In this document: positions 1 through 8,719 of the stretch, in pieces
How positions within the stretch are numbered: position 1 is the first letter of the stretch
How the letters are laid out: each line of letters starts with the position of its first letter
From: Rhizobium sp. Q54
GTDB taxonomy: Bacteria > Pseudomonadota > Alphaproteobacteria > SMXS01
Direction of reading: 5' to 3'
Assembly: GCA_945872035.1 (NCBI GenBank)
Contig: CAMBYA010000029.1
Location: forward strand, 1 to 13,661
DNA: 13,661 bases
Translations under genes and position numbers: made by a program
Notes under the pieces: generated by a model
Told to the model about the DNA's origin: nothing
The model's input: the letters and a program-made list of their open reading frames with translations, nothing else
The model's database searches: none

Positions 1-53
1 ATCGCGTCATGTCGGTTCCGACTCAGAGATCTTAGAATTTATCATGAAGTCGT

Positions 54-78
54 GACCGCGGCGCGAGGCCGCAAGGTC
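54..78 (-). terminator. weak hairpin at the end of the Tat-protein gene
   Basis: Read on the minus strand, GACC-TT-GCGGC, a 5-nt loop, then GCCGC-GGTC forms a 9-bp stem with a 2-nt bulge. It starts inside the stop codon of the gene ending at 77. No T-run follows, so it is at best a weak or 3'-end-stabilising hairpin. The rest of bases 1-53 holds no gene or signal I can support. Confidence 0.25.
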
Positions 79-1504
79 ATATCACCCCGCCGGAAGAGGG
101 TGCGTCCTGCCATTCCGGCCCGGTCCCCGGCTGCGGCCCGGCCGGCAACGGTTCCGCCGGCGACGGCGTCTCCAGGGCAGGCGATGCCTCGGCGGGCGGG
201 TCCGGCGTGTCGTCGTCGACTTCCAGAAGTTCCGGCGCCTCCCACTCCTCCTTGGGCAGCAGGGTCTCGCGGGCGTGCGATTCGACGATCAGCCCCAGCG
301 CCTGGGCGTTCGTCCGCGCGCGATCCGAAAGCTGGCCTGCCACCACCAAGCCACGCCACCTGATCTGCGGCGTCCGGTAGGCGGCAAGGGCCGCCGTGGT
401 CTTCGCGAACCATTCGGTCCAGTGGATGCGGTCCGCCGGCATGGTGATGGCGAGGCCGCCGTCATCCGTGACCATGGCGAGGTTGGAGTCGATCTCCTCG
501 AACCGGACGATGGCATGAACCGTCGCGTGATAGGCGCGCATCATCTCCACCGACCGCTGCATCAGCAGCGCGGCCAGGTCGGAATCGACCAGGCCGGCGC
601 GGCGGATCACCGCCTGGCGGTTCATCACACCCGCCATGCTTTCGAGCGCCATGGTGATGATGGTCTCGTGCCGCGGCGTGAAATAGTTGTTGTCCATGAA
701 CGTGTCGATTTCGCTGCTTTCCGCCCACATCGCCTTGAGCGCCGCTCGGTTGCGTATCCGCAGATCCTCGGGCGTCATGTCGCGCAGGATCTGGTTGGCC
801 TGCCGCGTATACTGGATGGCGCTCAGCGCCTTGCCAGCGACGGCGGGAAGCGACACCGGGATCATGGCGCCCTTGAAAGCCAGGCCGCCGGCGAAGCCGG
901 CATAGGAGACGTCGTTGATCTCCTTCTGCAGGGTGACATTGGCGGAATAAACGTCGACGCCCAGCTTGAAGGCCAGCTTCCGCTTCAGCGCCGAATAGCC
1001 GAGCAACTCGGCCGGATAGCTGTCTTCCTTCTCGCCGCGGCTGCCCGAAACCATCTCGCCGACCCGTCTGCCGAACTTCCACAGGGCGACGGGTACGCCC
1101 TTGACCGTCTCGATCGGCGCCTCGACCAGCGCCTTGACGCCCTTGTAGGGGCTCTTGGCGGCCGAGGCGAAGCCCGAGGCGAATGCCCTGGTCGTCTTGA
1201 TCTTGCGCAGCTGAGCGATCGCACGGGTTTCGGCGACATACTTTTCCAGCAGGTCCTGGGTCACCACGTCATAGCCGCCATAGATCGTCGACAGCATGAA
1301 GCGGTTCGAGAATCCCTGCGCGGTGACCTCGCCAATCACCTCGAACGTCTCGCCCTTCTGTAACTCCGGCGGCAGGAGCTGCGACGGTGGAAACGTCATC
1401 GGCGGCTCGAACGCCTCGGCGTGCGCCCAACGGGGCAGCATTCCGAGCACCGGGACGGCGGCTGCCGCCTTCAGCAATGTCCTGCGTTTCAGGTCTGGCC
1501 TCAT
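77..1504 (-). CDS. Tat-exported protein of unknown function
   Basis: 475 aa; I do not recognise the family. The N-terminus is a typical twin-arginine signal: basic KRRTLLK at residues 6-12, a hydrophobic Ala/Leu stretch at 13-22 and a likely signal-peptidase site AHA|EA after residue 29. The protein is therefore predicted to fold in the cytoplasm and be exported to the periplasm. The mature part (about 45-420) is mostly predicted helical, with Ala/Lys-rich segments and no cysteine cluster, P-loop or clear catalytic motif. From about residue 420 the tail is rich in Pro, Ala and Glu and ends SSGGVI, likely disordered. It lies 90 bp downstream of pckA on the same strand, but the pckA terminator separates them and it has its own candidate promoter. 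The start is set by the Tat motif, which needs an initiator within a few residues. A periplasmic scaffold or lipid/peptide-binding role is possible but unsupported. Confidence 0.85.
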   Translation of the reverse strand: MRPDLKRRTLLKAAAAVPVLGMLPRWAHAEAFEPPMTFPPSQLLPPELQKGETFEVIGEVTAQGFSNRFMLSTIYGGYDVVTQDLLEKYVAETRAIAQLRKIKTTRAFASGFASAAKSPYKGVKALVEAPIETVKGVPVALWKFGRRVGEMVSGSRGEKEDSYPAELLGYSALKRKLAFKLGVDVYSANVTLQKEINDVSYAGFAGGLAFKGAMIPVSLPAVAGKALSAIQYTRQANQILRDMTPEDLRIRNRAALKAMWAESSEIDTFMDNNYFTPRHETIITMALESMAGVMNRQAVIRRAGLVDSDLAALLMQRSVEMMRAYHATVHAIVRFEEIDSNLAMVTDDGGLAITMPADRIHWTEWFAKTTAALAAYRTPQIRWRGLVVAGQLSDRARTNAQALGLIVESHARETLLPKEEWEAPELLEVDDDTPDPPAEASPALETPSPAEPLPAGPQPGTGPEWQDAPSSGGVI

Positions 1505-1512
1505 GGCGCTTC

Positions 1513-1541
1513 TTATAGGGATTGCGTCCCGTGGATGCCAA
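1513..1541 (-). promoter_or_regulatory. candidate promoter of the Tat-protein gene
   Basis: On the minus strand TTGGCA (1541-1536) and CTATAA (1518-1513) are separated by exactly 17 nt, close to the housekeeping consensus of alphaproteobacteria. The -10 box ends only 8 nt before the ATG at 1504, so transcription would start at or within a few bases of the start codon, giving a leaderless or near-leaderless mRNA. The -35 box abuts the T-tract of the pckA terminator. Confidence 0.4.
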
Positions 1542-1569
1542 AAGAAACGGCGGGCCGAAGCCCGCCGTT
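1540..1569 (-). terminator. intrinsic terminator of pckA
   Basis: Read on the minus strand, AACGGCGGGC and GCCCGCCGTT form a perfect 10-bp stem closed by a TTCG tetraloop (C-UUCG-G in RNA, an exceptionally stable loop). TCTTTT follows directly. It begins 26 bp after the pckA stop codon, which is the normal position for a Rho-independent terminator. Confidence 0.88.
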
Positions 1570-1594
1570 CCGCAAACCGGTCATCGCAGGAGAA

Positions 1595-3223
<1,629 letters not shown>

Positions 3224-3281
3224 GATGAGTGGTGAGTGCGTCGAACGCCGTTTTCAAAGGTCCGCCCCAATTCGCGCATCG

Positions 3282-3310
3282 GTATAGTCACAGACGGGTT
3301 TGGCTGGCAA
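3282..3310 (-). promoter_or_regulatory. candidate pckA promoter
   Basis: On the minus strand TTGCCA (3310-3305) and CTATAC (3287-3282) are 17 nt apart, matching the alphaproteobacterial sigma-70 pattern at most positions. Predicted initiation near 3275 would give a leader of about 50 nt before the ATG. It is the best promoter match in the 128-bp gap upstream of pckA. Confidence 0.5.
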
Positions 3311-3334
3311 CGAGAGAATTTACCGGATTGTGAC
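3287..3334. promoter_or_regulatory. spaced inverted repeat around the pckA promoter
   Basis: GTCACA at 3287-3292 is repeated inverted as TGTGAC at 3329-3334, centres 42 bp apart (about four helical turns). One arm touches the candidate -10 box and the other lies about 20 bp upstream of the -35 box. This layout suits a dimeric regulator or a looping repressor, but 6-bp arms can arise by chance and no regulator is assigned. Confidence 0.3.
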
Positions 3335-3351
3335 ACTACCGCTCAAAGCCC

Positions 3352-4074
3352 TTATGACGTGGGCGCAACCCTCGCTCGCTTGACCAAATCGACCAGCGCC
3401 ATCCGCGCTTCCTGAGGAGACGCAACGAACGTGTCGAAAGTGAGACGCAGGCGTCTCGATCCATCGGCGATATCAAAGCCTTCCGGATCGATCCCGGTCA
3501 TGCGCCAGGCGCCGGGCGCCGCGCCCTTCAGCACGGTCGCGTAGAGCGCGATCGCATCGGCATGGTCCTCGTTCATATGCGAAACGATGCCGGATTCAGC
3601 CTCGGCAAGCGGCGTCCAGGCGGCTTCGGGCAGTAGCAGTTCACCAGGCTGAACCCAGCCGACTCGTCCGAACCCGGCGACCAGATGCGCACGCTCGACG
3701 GCAAAGCGCCACAGCCCGAAATCGGCGAAGCCGGCGTAGCGTCCAGCATCGGAATGCTGCGCAACATAACGTGCCTTCAGCCTGACGTCGTCGGATGGGC
3801 GCAGCCTGCCGAGCAGCGTCACCCTCGGGCCTTCGAGGCCGCCGCCGCCATCCACCAGCAGGCTTGCGACGGGTGTTCGCCGCAGGTTCATGGTATGCTG
3901 CGCGAGACTTGAGATGAACACGACCGGCGCACCGCCACCCTCGGCGGCGATTCCCACCAGCGACACGTAGGGTGAGCCGTCTTCCATCACGGTGCCTAAA
4001 GAGGCGTGCCGCGCGGACCGGATCAGGAACCTTGCGGCATTTCCGGCGTTAGAGGTATCTGGTTCCGTCAGCAT
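3352..4074 (-). CDS. HugZ-like pyridoxamine-phosphate-oxidase-fold protein with DUF2470 domain
   Basis: 240 aa. Residues about 10-145 resemble the split-barrel flavin-binding fold of the pyridoxamine 5'-phosphate oxidase superfamily: an RHASLGT strand at 22-28, ISSLAQHTMNL at 54-64, and the LVAGFGR motif at 131-137. Residues about 158-235 match the DUF2470 domain with its hallmark HMNEDH at 166-171. This pairing is that of the HugZ/HutZ group, which includes haem-degrading enzymes of Helicobacter, Campylobacter and Vibrio; many homologues in alphaproteobacteria are uncharacterised and may not act on haem. No signal peptide or membrane segment, so cytoplasmic. An AGGA lies 8 nt before the ATG. 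No haem-uptake genes are nearby; its only context is pckA downstream on the same strand and divergent chvI upstream. Family call is firm, substrate is not. Confidence 0.85.
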   Translation of the reverse strand: MLTEPDTSNAGNAARFLIRSARHASLGTVMEDGSPYVSLVGIAAEGGGAPVVFISSLAQHTMNLRRTPVASLLVDGGGGLEGPRVTLLGRLRPSDDVRLKARYVAQHSDAGRYAGFADFGLWRFAVERAHLVAGFGRVGWVQPGELLLPEAAWTPLAEAESGIVSHMNEDHADAIALYATVLKGAAPGAWRMTGIDPEGFDIADGSRRLRLTFDTFVASPQEARMALVDLVKRARVAPTS

Positions 4075-4108
4075 GAGAAGGGTCCTGCCCTTATGTGGTC
4101 ACGATTGA

Positions 4109-4124
4109 TTGCAAAGGTTGCAAA
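4109..4124 (+). repeat. tandem TTGCAAA direct repeat upstream of chvI
   Basis: TTGCAAA occurs at 4109-4115 and again at 4118-4124, a 9-bp period. The second copy overlaps the candidate -35 box of chvI. Tandem half-sites are how OmpR-family regulators such as ChvI commonly bind, so an autoregulatory site is possible but not shown. Confidence 0.35.
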
Positions 4125-4146
4125 AGCGCGCATAACGTCAAGATAC
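4118..4146 (+). promoter_or_regulatory. candidate chvI promoter
   Basis: TTGCAA at 4118-4123 and AGATAC at 4141-4146 are 17 nt apart; the -10 element is a poor match. Initiation would fall near 4153, leaving a leader of about 47 nt that includes a 6-bp hairpin at 4170-4185 just before the ribosome site. For the divergent HugZ-like gene I found no convincing -35/-10 pair in the same 125-bp gap. Confidence 0.35.
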
Positions 4147-4199
4147 AAGGCACTCGGCAACTGGGCTGTCCGAGCCACGGTTCGGGTTGGGGAATAGCA

Positions 4200-4895
4200 A
4201 TGGCGACAATCGCACTGGTAGATGACGACCGCAATATCCTGACCTCCGTCGGCATGGCGCTGGAGGCCGAGGGTCTGGCGGTGCGTACCTATTCGGACGG
4301 CACGACAGCGCTTGCCGCCCTGACCGCCCAGCCCGCAGACCTGGCCGTGCTGGACGTCAAGATGCCGCGCATGGACGGCATGGAGTTGCTGCAGAAGCTC
4401 CGCCGCGTCACCGACATGCCGGTGATCTTCCTCACCTCCAAGGACGAGGAGATCGACGAAGTGCTGGGCCTGAAGCTGGGTGCAGACGACTATATCCGCA
4501 AGCCGTTCTCCCAGCGGCTGCTGATCGAGCGCATCCGCGCCATCCTGCGCCGCGCCGAAGGCCGCGCCGCCGCGCCCAACAGTGACAAGGTCATGGTCCG
4601 CGGCAAGCTGGTGATGGATCCGGGCCGCCACAGCTGCACCTGGGACGACCAGCCGGTCACGCTGACCGCCACGGAGTTCCTCATCCTGCAGGCGCTGGCG
4701 ACCCGTCCCGGTCACGTCAAGACGCGGGACCAGTTGATGGACGCCGCTTATGACGACCAGGTCTATGTGGACGACCGGACCATCGACAGCCACATCAAGC
4801 GACTGCGCAAGAAGTTCCGCGAGATCGACGACAACTTCTCGGGCATCGAGACGCTGTACGGCATCGGCTACCGCTACGCCGAGGAAAAGACCTGA
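4200..4895 (+). CDS. chvI: two-component response regulator ChvI
   Basis: 231 aa, OmpR/PhoB type. The receiver domain (about 3-118) has the acidic pocket D8-D9, phospho-acceptor D52 in [10 protein letters not shown], the conserved TS at 79-80 and K101 in KPF. The winged-helix DNA-binding domain (about 130-228) ends [14 protein letters not shown]...GIGYRY. Upon phosphorylation by ChvG it controls envelope, acid-response, motility and exopolysaccharide genes in rhizobia and Agrobacterium. Start chosen at 4200 because GGGGA lies 7 nt upstream and homology begins there; the frame stays open to an ATG at 4095, but that 35-residue extension is unlike any receiver domain. chvG follows after 24 nt. 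Confidence 0.95.
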   Translation: MATIALVDDDRNILTSVGMALEAEGLAVRTYSDGTTALAALTAQPADLAVLDVKMPRMDGMELLQKLRRVTDMPVIFLTSKDEEIDEVLGLKLGADDYIRKPFSQRLLIERIRAILRRAEGRAAAPNSDKVMVRGKLVMDPGRHSCTWDDQPVTLTATEFLILQALATRPGHVKTRDQLMDAAYDDQVYVDDRTIDSHIKRLRKKFREIDDNFSGIETLYGIGYRYAEEKT

Positions 4896-4919
4896 GCGTA
4901 GCGGCCGCGGAGCCGGGCG

Positions 4920-6650
4920 GTGAACTTTCGCAAATTGTTCAGGCGAAGCGGAAGCCGTCCGGCGGCTTCCGCTTCGACCTATCACCGGCTCCCCTTCTCC
5001 GGCCTGACCGGCCGCATTCTCGTACTCAACGTCATTGGTCTCGCCGTGCTCGTCGGCGGTATTCTCTATGTCAACCAGTACCGCACCGGGCTGATCGAGA
5101 CCCGGCTGTCGGCGTTGCGCAGCCAAGCCGAAATGCTTGCCGGAGCCCTGGCGGAGACGGTCGAGAGCGAGACCGAGACCGGTGCGCTCGAGAAGGAGCG
5201 CGCCGCCTCGCTGCTGCGCCGCCTGTCGGCCGACCGGACCGACCGGGTGCGGCTGTTCGAGACCGACGGCACGCTGTCCCTCGACACCCGCAAGCTCAAC
5301 CCGTCGACCCAGGTCGTCACCATTCCCCTGCCGCCGCCCGGCCAGCAGGAACAGATCAGCATGGTCCAGGCACTCTGGGAGAAATTCCGTGCCTTCTCGA
5401 TCCGCACCATGTCGTCCGACCCGAACTACCCGCTTTATGTGGAACGCTTCGACCAGACCGCCGCCGATTACCCGGAGGTGCTGAAGGCGCTGACCGGTGA
5501 GCCAGACCAGATGGTGCGCGTCAGGGGCGATCGCTCGCTGGTGCTGACCGTGGCGGTGCCCGTCGAGCATTTCCGGCATGTGCTGGGCGCGCTCCTCGTT
5601 TCGGTCGAAACCACCGAGATCGAGGAAGTCGTGCGTCAGGAACGCCTGGCCATCCTGGAGATATTCCTGCTCGATCTGTCGGTGACGATGCTGCTCTCGT
5701 TCCTGCTCGCCGGTACCATCGCCCGGCCGGTACAGCGGCTGGCGGCGTTCGCCCACACCGTGCGCCAGGGCCGCGGCCGGCAAGCCATCGTTCCCGACTT
5801 CTCCCGGCGGCGCGACGAAGTGGGCGACCTGTCCCGGGCTCTGCGCGACATGACCCAGGCGCTCTACCGGCGCATCGACACCATCGAGGGCTTCGCCGCC
5901 GACGTGGCTCACGAAGTGAAGAATCCGCTGACCTCCCTGCGCAGCGCGGTCGAGACCATGGAACGGAGGCAGAATCCGGACCACAAGCTGAAGCTGATGC
6001 ACATCATCAAGCATGACATCGACCGGTTGACCCGTCTGATCAGCGACATCTCCAACGCCTCGCGCCTCGACGCGGAGCTGTTGCGCGCCGACATGCAGGA
6101 GATCGACGTGCCGTCGATGATGCGCGAGATCATCGGCATCTATGCCAACCACGATGAAAAGGCCCTGTCGGGGAAAAGCGGCCGCCGGCCGCGCATCATG
6201 TTGGATGTGGAAGGCTATAACCTGGTGGTGTATGGAATCGAGAGCCACCTGGGACAGGTAATGCGCAACCTCATCGACAACGCGATTTCGTTCAGCCCGC
6301 CCGGCGGCGTCATCGCCATCAAGGTGCGCCGCAATCGCGACACGTTGTTCATCACCGTCGACGACGAAGGTCCCGGCATTCCTGACGAGCGGCTGGACGA
6401 GATCTTCGAGCGGTTCTATTCCGAACGTCCCGAGGAAGAAGGCTTCGGCAGCCATTCGGGCCTGGGCCTCAACATCTCGCGTCAGATCATCGCCGTACAC
6501 GACGGCTTGATTCGCGCCGAGAACCGCTATAGCCCGGAAGGACCCATCGGCCCGCCCATGGGCGCCCGCTTCACCATCACGTTGCCCGCCGTCGGGATGC
6601 AGCAGAAGAGCCCCAAGGCGTCCGACCGGACCCCGACAGCAAACGCATGA
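4920..6650 (+). CDS. chvG: two-component sensor histidine kinase ChvG
   Basis: 576 aa inner-membrane kinase, GTG start with GGAG 7 nt upstream. Order: basic cytoplasmic N-tail (1-30), TM1 (about 33-53), periplasmic sensor (about 54-243), TM2 (about 244-266), HAMP (about 267-320), dimerisation/phosphoacceptor region with H331 in DVAHEVKNPLTSL, then the ATPase domain with N-box N450/N454, G1 DDEGPGIP at 481-488, F-box FERFYSERP and G2 GLGL at 514-517. It is the cognate kinase of ChvI (ExoS in Sinorhizobium). In rhizobia its periplasmic domain is held off by ExoR, which acid triggers for proteolysis; no exoR is in this window. The 3' end overlaps hprK by ATGA, so its translation is probably coupled to the phosphotransferase genes. 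Confidence 0.95.
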   Translation: MNFRKLFRRSGSRPAASASTYHRLPFSGLTGRILVLNVIGLAVLVGGILYVNQYRTGLIETRLSALRSQAEMLAGALAETVESETETGALEKERAASLLRRLSADRTDRVRLFETDGTLSLDTRKLNPSTQVVTIPLPPPGQQEQISMVQALWEKFRAFSIRTMSSDPNYPLYVERFDQTAADYPEVLKALTGEPDQMVRVRGDRSLVLTVAVPVEHFRHVLGALLVSVETTEIEEVVRQERLAILEIFLLDLSVTMLLSFLLAGTIARPVQRLAAFAHTVRQGRGRQAIVPDFSRRRDEVGDLSRALRDMTQALYRRIDTIEGFAADVAHEVKNPLTSLRSAVETMERRQNPDHKLKLMHIIKHDIDRLTRLISDISNASRLDAELLRADMQEIDVPSMMREIIGIYANHDEKALSGKSGRRPRIMLDVEGYNLVVYGIESHLGQVMRNLIDNAISFSPPGGVIAIKVRRNRDTLFITVDDEGPGIPDERLDEIFERFYSERPEEEGFGSHSGLGLNISRQIIAVHDGLIRAENRYSPEGPIGPPMGARFTITLPAVGMQQKSPKASDRTPTANA

Positions 6651-7078
6651 CCACCGTTCACGCCACCTGCGTCGACATCGACGGACTGGGGGTGCTGTTG
6701 CGAGGGCCGTCGGGCTCGGGCAAGTCGGATCTGGCGCTGCGGCTGATCGATGCCGGCGCCCAGCTGGTCAGCGACGACTATACCGTGCTCGAGGTCCGCG
6801 GCGACCGACTGATCGGCACCGCGCCCCAGAGCATCAAGGGTATGCTGGAGGTACGCGGCGTCGGCATCCTGCCGATGCCGGTAAAGGCCCGCTCGGTAAT
6901 CGCCATGGTGGCCGACCTGGTCACCGACAGCGAGATCGAGCGCCTGCCCGATCCGGACGCCGCCGTTATCGACGGCGTGGTGGTCCCGAGGATACAGGTC
7001 GCGCCGTTCGAGGTGTCGGCCGCCGCCAAAGTCCGGCTCGCGGCGAAGAAACATGCACCACAGGACACGGGCGCATGA
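6647..7078 (+). CDS. hprK: HPr kinase/phosphorylase, short alphaproteobacterial form
   Basis: 143 aa, corresponding only to the C-terminal catalytic domain; the N-terminal domain of the about 310-residue Firmicute enzyme is absent, as usual in alphaproteobacteria. P-loop GPSGSGKS at 20-27, SDD at 42-44 and the HprK signature EVRGVGI at 68-74 are intact. It phosphorylates a serine of HPr with ATP (and may reverse this with phosphate), so shutting off phosphotransfer through HPr-His. Its substrate HPr is encoded three genes downstream (8407-8691). It overlaps chvG by 4 nt (ATGA) and rapZ by 4 nt (ATGA); no own Shine-Dalgarno sequence is apparent, fitting coupled translation. Confidence 0.95.
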   Translation: MTTVHATCVDIDGLGVLLRGPSGSGKSDLALRLIDAGAQLVSDDYTVLEVRGDRLIGTAPQSIKGMLEVRGVGILPMPVKARSVIAMVADLVTDSEIERLPDPDAAVIDGVVVPRIQVAPFEVSAAAKVRLAAKKHAPQDTGA

Positions 7079-8001
7079 TTACCCCGCCGGCACGAACCAG
7101 GATCGTCCTGGTCACTGGTCTGTCGGGCGCCGGCCGCAGTTCGGCGCTGAAGGCGCTCGAGGATCTCGGCTACGAGGCGGTCGACAACGTGCCGTTCTCC
7201 CTGGTGCCCAACCTGGTCCAGCCCGCCGGCGACGATCCGGCCGACGAGCCCATGCACGCGGTGGCGGTGGGCATCGACTGCCGCACCCGGGCGTTCAGCG
7301 CCGACCGGCTCGAGCGCCTGATGTCGACGTTGCGCGCCCGTGACGACCTCGACGCCACGCTGGTCTTCCTCGACGCCAGCGACAGCGTGCTGAAGCGCCG
7401 CTTCACCGAGACCAGGCGCCGCCATCCCATGGCGGTGGACCGGCCCGTGCAGGATGGCATCGACCGGGAGCGCGAGATGCTGGCGCCGGTGCGCCAGTTT
7501 GCCGACGTGCTGATCGACACCTCCGAACTGACCGGCCACGACTTGCGGCGGCTGATCCGCAACCAGTTCCACCTGGGCGAGACCGGCGGAATCGCCATCA
7601 CGGTCATGTCATTTTCGTTTCCGCGCGGCCTGCCCCGTGACGCCGATACCGTGTTCGACGTGCGCTTCCTGCGCAATCCCCACTACGTGCCCGACCTGAA
7701 GCCTTTGACCGGGCGCGACGCCGGAGTCGCCGACTACATTCGCCAGGACCCGGAGTTCGAAGGGTTCTTCGGGCGAGTCAGCGACCTCGTCGTCAACCTC
7801 ATGCCCAGTTATGTTCGGGAGGGAAAAGCCTACCTCACCATTGCGTTTGGCTGCACCGGCGGACGACACAGGTCAGTCTTCCTCGCCGAAAGCCTCAGCA
7901 GCCTATTGCGCGACCGTGGCTTCGGGGTTACCACCGTGCACCGCGATGCCGGTGTGGAGTTGTCCGGCTCGTCGCCGCCTAGTCGTCAGGATAGCGATTA
8001 A
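7075..8001 (+). CDS. rapZ: RapZ (YvcJ/YhbJ) nucleotide-binding protein
   Basis: 308 aa. Residues about 9-165 are the P-loop domain with GLSGAGRSS at 15-23, followed by DLGYEAVDNVP at 30-40, DCRTR at 68-72 and RRFTETRRRHPM at 108-119. The C-terminal domain (about 170-290) carries FGCTGGRHRSV at 258-268, the family's most conserved segment. In E. coli RapZ binds glucosamine-6-phosphate and presents sRNA GlmZ to RNase E, controlling glmS; GlmY/GlmZ are not known outside enterobacteria, so its job here is open. The Walker A lysine is Arg21. It sits inside the hprK-manX-ptsH phosphotransferase operon. It overlaps hprK by 4 nt and its stop codon abuts the ATG of the EIIA gene. Confidence 0.94.
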   Translation: MITPPARTRIVLVTGLSGAGRSSALKALEDLGYEAVDNVPFSLVPNLVQPAGDDPADEPMHAVAVGIDCRTRAFSADRLERLMSTLRARDDLDATLVFLDASDSVLKRRFTETRRRHPMAVDRPVQDGIDREREMLAPVRQFADVLIDTSELTGHDLRRLIRNQFHLGETGGIAITVMSFSFPRGLPRDADTVFDVRFLRNPHYVPDLKPLTGRDAGVADYIRQDPEFEGFFGRVSDLVVNLMPSYVREGKAYLTIAFGCTGGRHRSVFLAESLSSLLRDRGFGVTTVHRDAGVELSGSSPPSRQDSD

Positions 8002-8406
8002 ATGATCGGGTTGGTTCTCGTTACCCATGGCCGTCTGGCCGAGGAGTTCGTCGCCGCCATGGAGCATGTGGTCGGGCCGCAGCGACAGGTCCAGGCGATC
8101 TCCATCGGCCCCGAGGATGACATGGAACGCCGGCGCAAGGATATCCTGGACGCCGTTGCATCGGTGGACTCGGGCAACGGCGTCGTTCTGCTCACCGACA
8201 TGTTCGGCGGCACGCCGTCCAATCTGGCCATTTCGATCATGGATAAGGCCAAGGTCGAGGTCATCGCCGGCATCAACCTGCCCATGCTCATCAAGCTCGC
8301 CAGCGTGCGCGTTTCCAGTTCCCTCGAGGACGCAGTTGCTTCCGCCCAGGAATCCGGGCGAAAATACATCAACGTCGCCTCCAAGTTGCTGACGGGTAAG
8401 GACTGA
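8002..8406 (+). CDS. manX: PTS EIIA component, mannose/fructose family
   Basis: 134 aa, a lone EIIA-Man domain. LVTHG at 6-10 holds the phosphorylatable H9, and TDMFGGTPSN at 65-74 is the family's conserved loop. No EIIB, EIIC or EIID lies nearby, so this is a regulatory protein taking phosphate from HPr-His and not part of a sugar transporter. Sinorhizobium has a similar lone EIIA-Man (ManX) linked with HPr and HprK in carbon regulation. The gene starts immediately after the rapZ stop, with AGGA about 10 nt upstream, and ends immediately before the GTG of ptsH. Confidence 0.94.
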   Translation: MIGLVLVTHGRLAEEFVAAMEHVVGPQRQVQAISIGPEDDMERRRKDILDAVASVDSGNGVVLLTDMFGGTPSNLAISIMDKAKVEVIAGINLPMLIKLASVRVSSSLEDAVASAQESGRKYINVASKLLTGKD

Positions 8407-8691
8407 GTGTCGGGGGAACTGCCTCACAAGAAGGTGATGATCACCAACCGCCGCGGGCTGCACGCCCGCGCGTCGGCGAAATTCGTCAATCTCGCGGCCC
8501 AGTACGATGCCACCGTGCACGTCACCGGCCCCAATGACGGCGAGAAAGTCGTCGGCACCTCGATCATGGGCTTGATGATGCTGGCCGCCGGTCCGGGCTC
8601 AAGCATCTGCATCGAGGCGAGCGGCCCGCAGGCGCGCGAAGCGCTCAACGCACTGGCGTCATTGGTGGAAGCCAAGTTCGACGAGGACTGA
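8407..8691 (+). CDS. ptsH: phosphocarrier protein HPr
   Basis: 94 aa. Contains the active-site histidine H19 in RRGLHARASAKF and the regulatory serine S52 in GTSIMGLMML, the site HprK acts on. It carries phosphate from EI (probably EI-Ntr, not encoded here) to EIIA proteins. The start is GTG directly after the preceding TGA, with AAGGA 4 nt before it, a strong ribosome site. The serine region being intact together with hprK upstream indicates a working Ser-phosphorylation switch. No intrinsic terminator follows, so transcription may continue into ahcY. Confidence 0.95.
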   Translation: MSGELPHKKVMITNRRGLHARASAKFVNLAAQYDATVHVTGPNDGEKVVGTSIMGLMMLAAGPGSSICIEASGPQAREALNALASLVEAKFDED

Positions 8692-8719
8692 GCAGCGCGC
8701 CGAAATTAAGATAGAAATA

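Noticed and set aside
4078..4092. AAGGG/CCCTT inverted repeat between the HugZ-like gene and chvI
   Set aside because: A 5-bp stem around the ribosome site of the HugZ-like gene is too short to claim as a regulatory element.
4095..4199. 35-codon N-terminal extension of chvI
   Set aside because: A good ribosome site and the start of receiver-domain homology are at 4200; the extension covers the candidate promoter.
4068..6500. Very long open frame on the minus strand opposite chvI and chvG
   Set aside because: It mirrors the codon structure of two clearly real plus-strand genes; its residues (His, Arg, Gln, Val rich) show no domain. Long antisense frames are expected at this G+C content.
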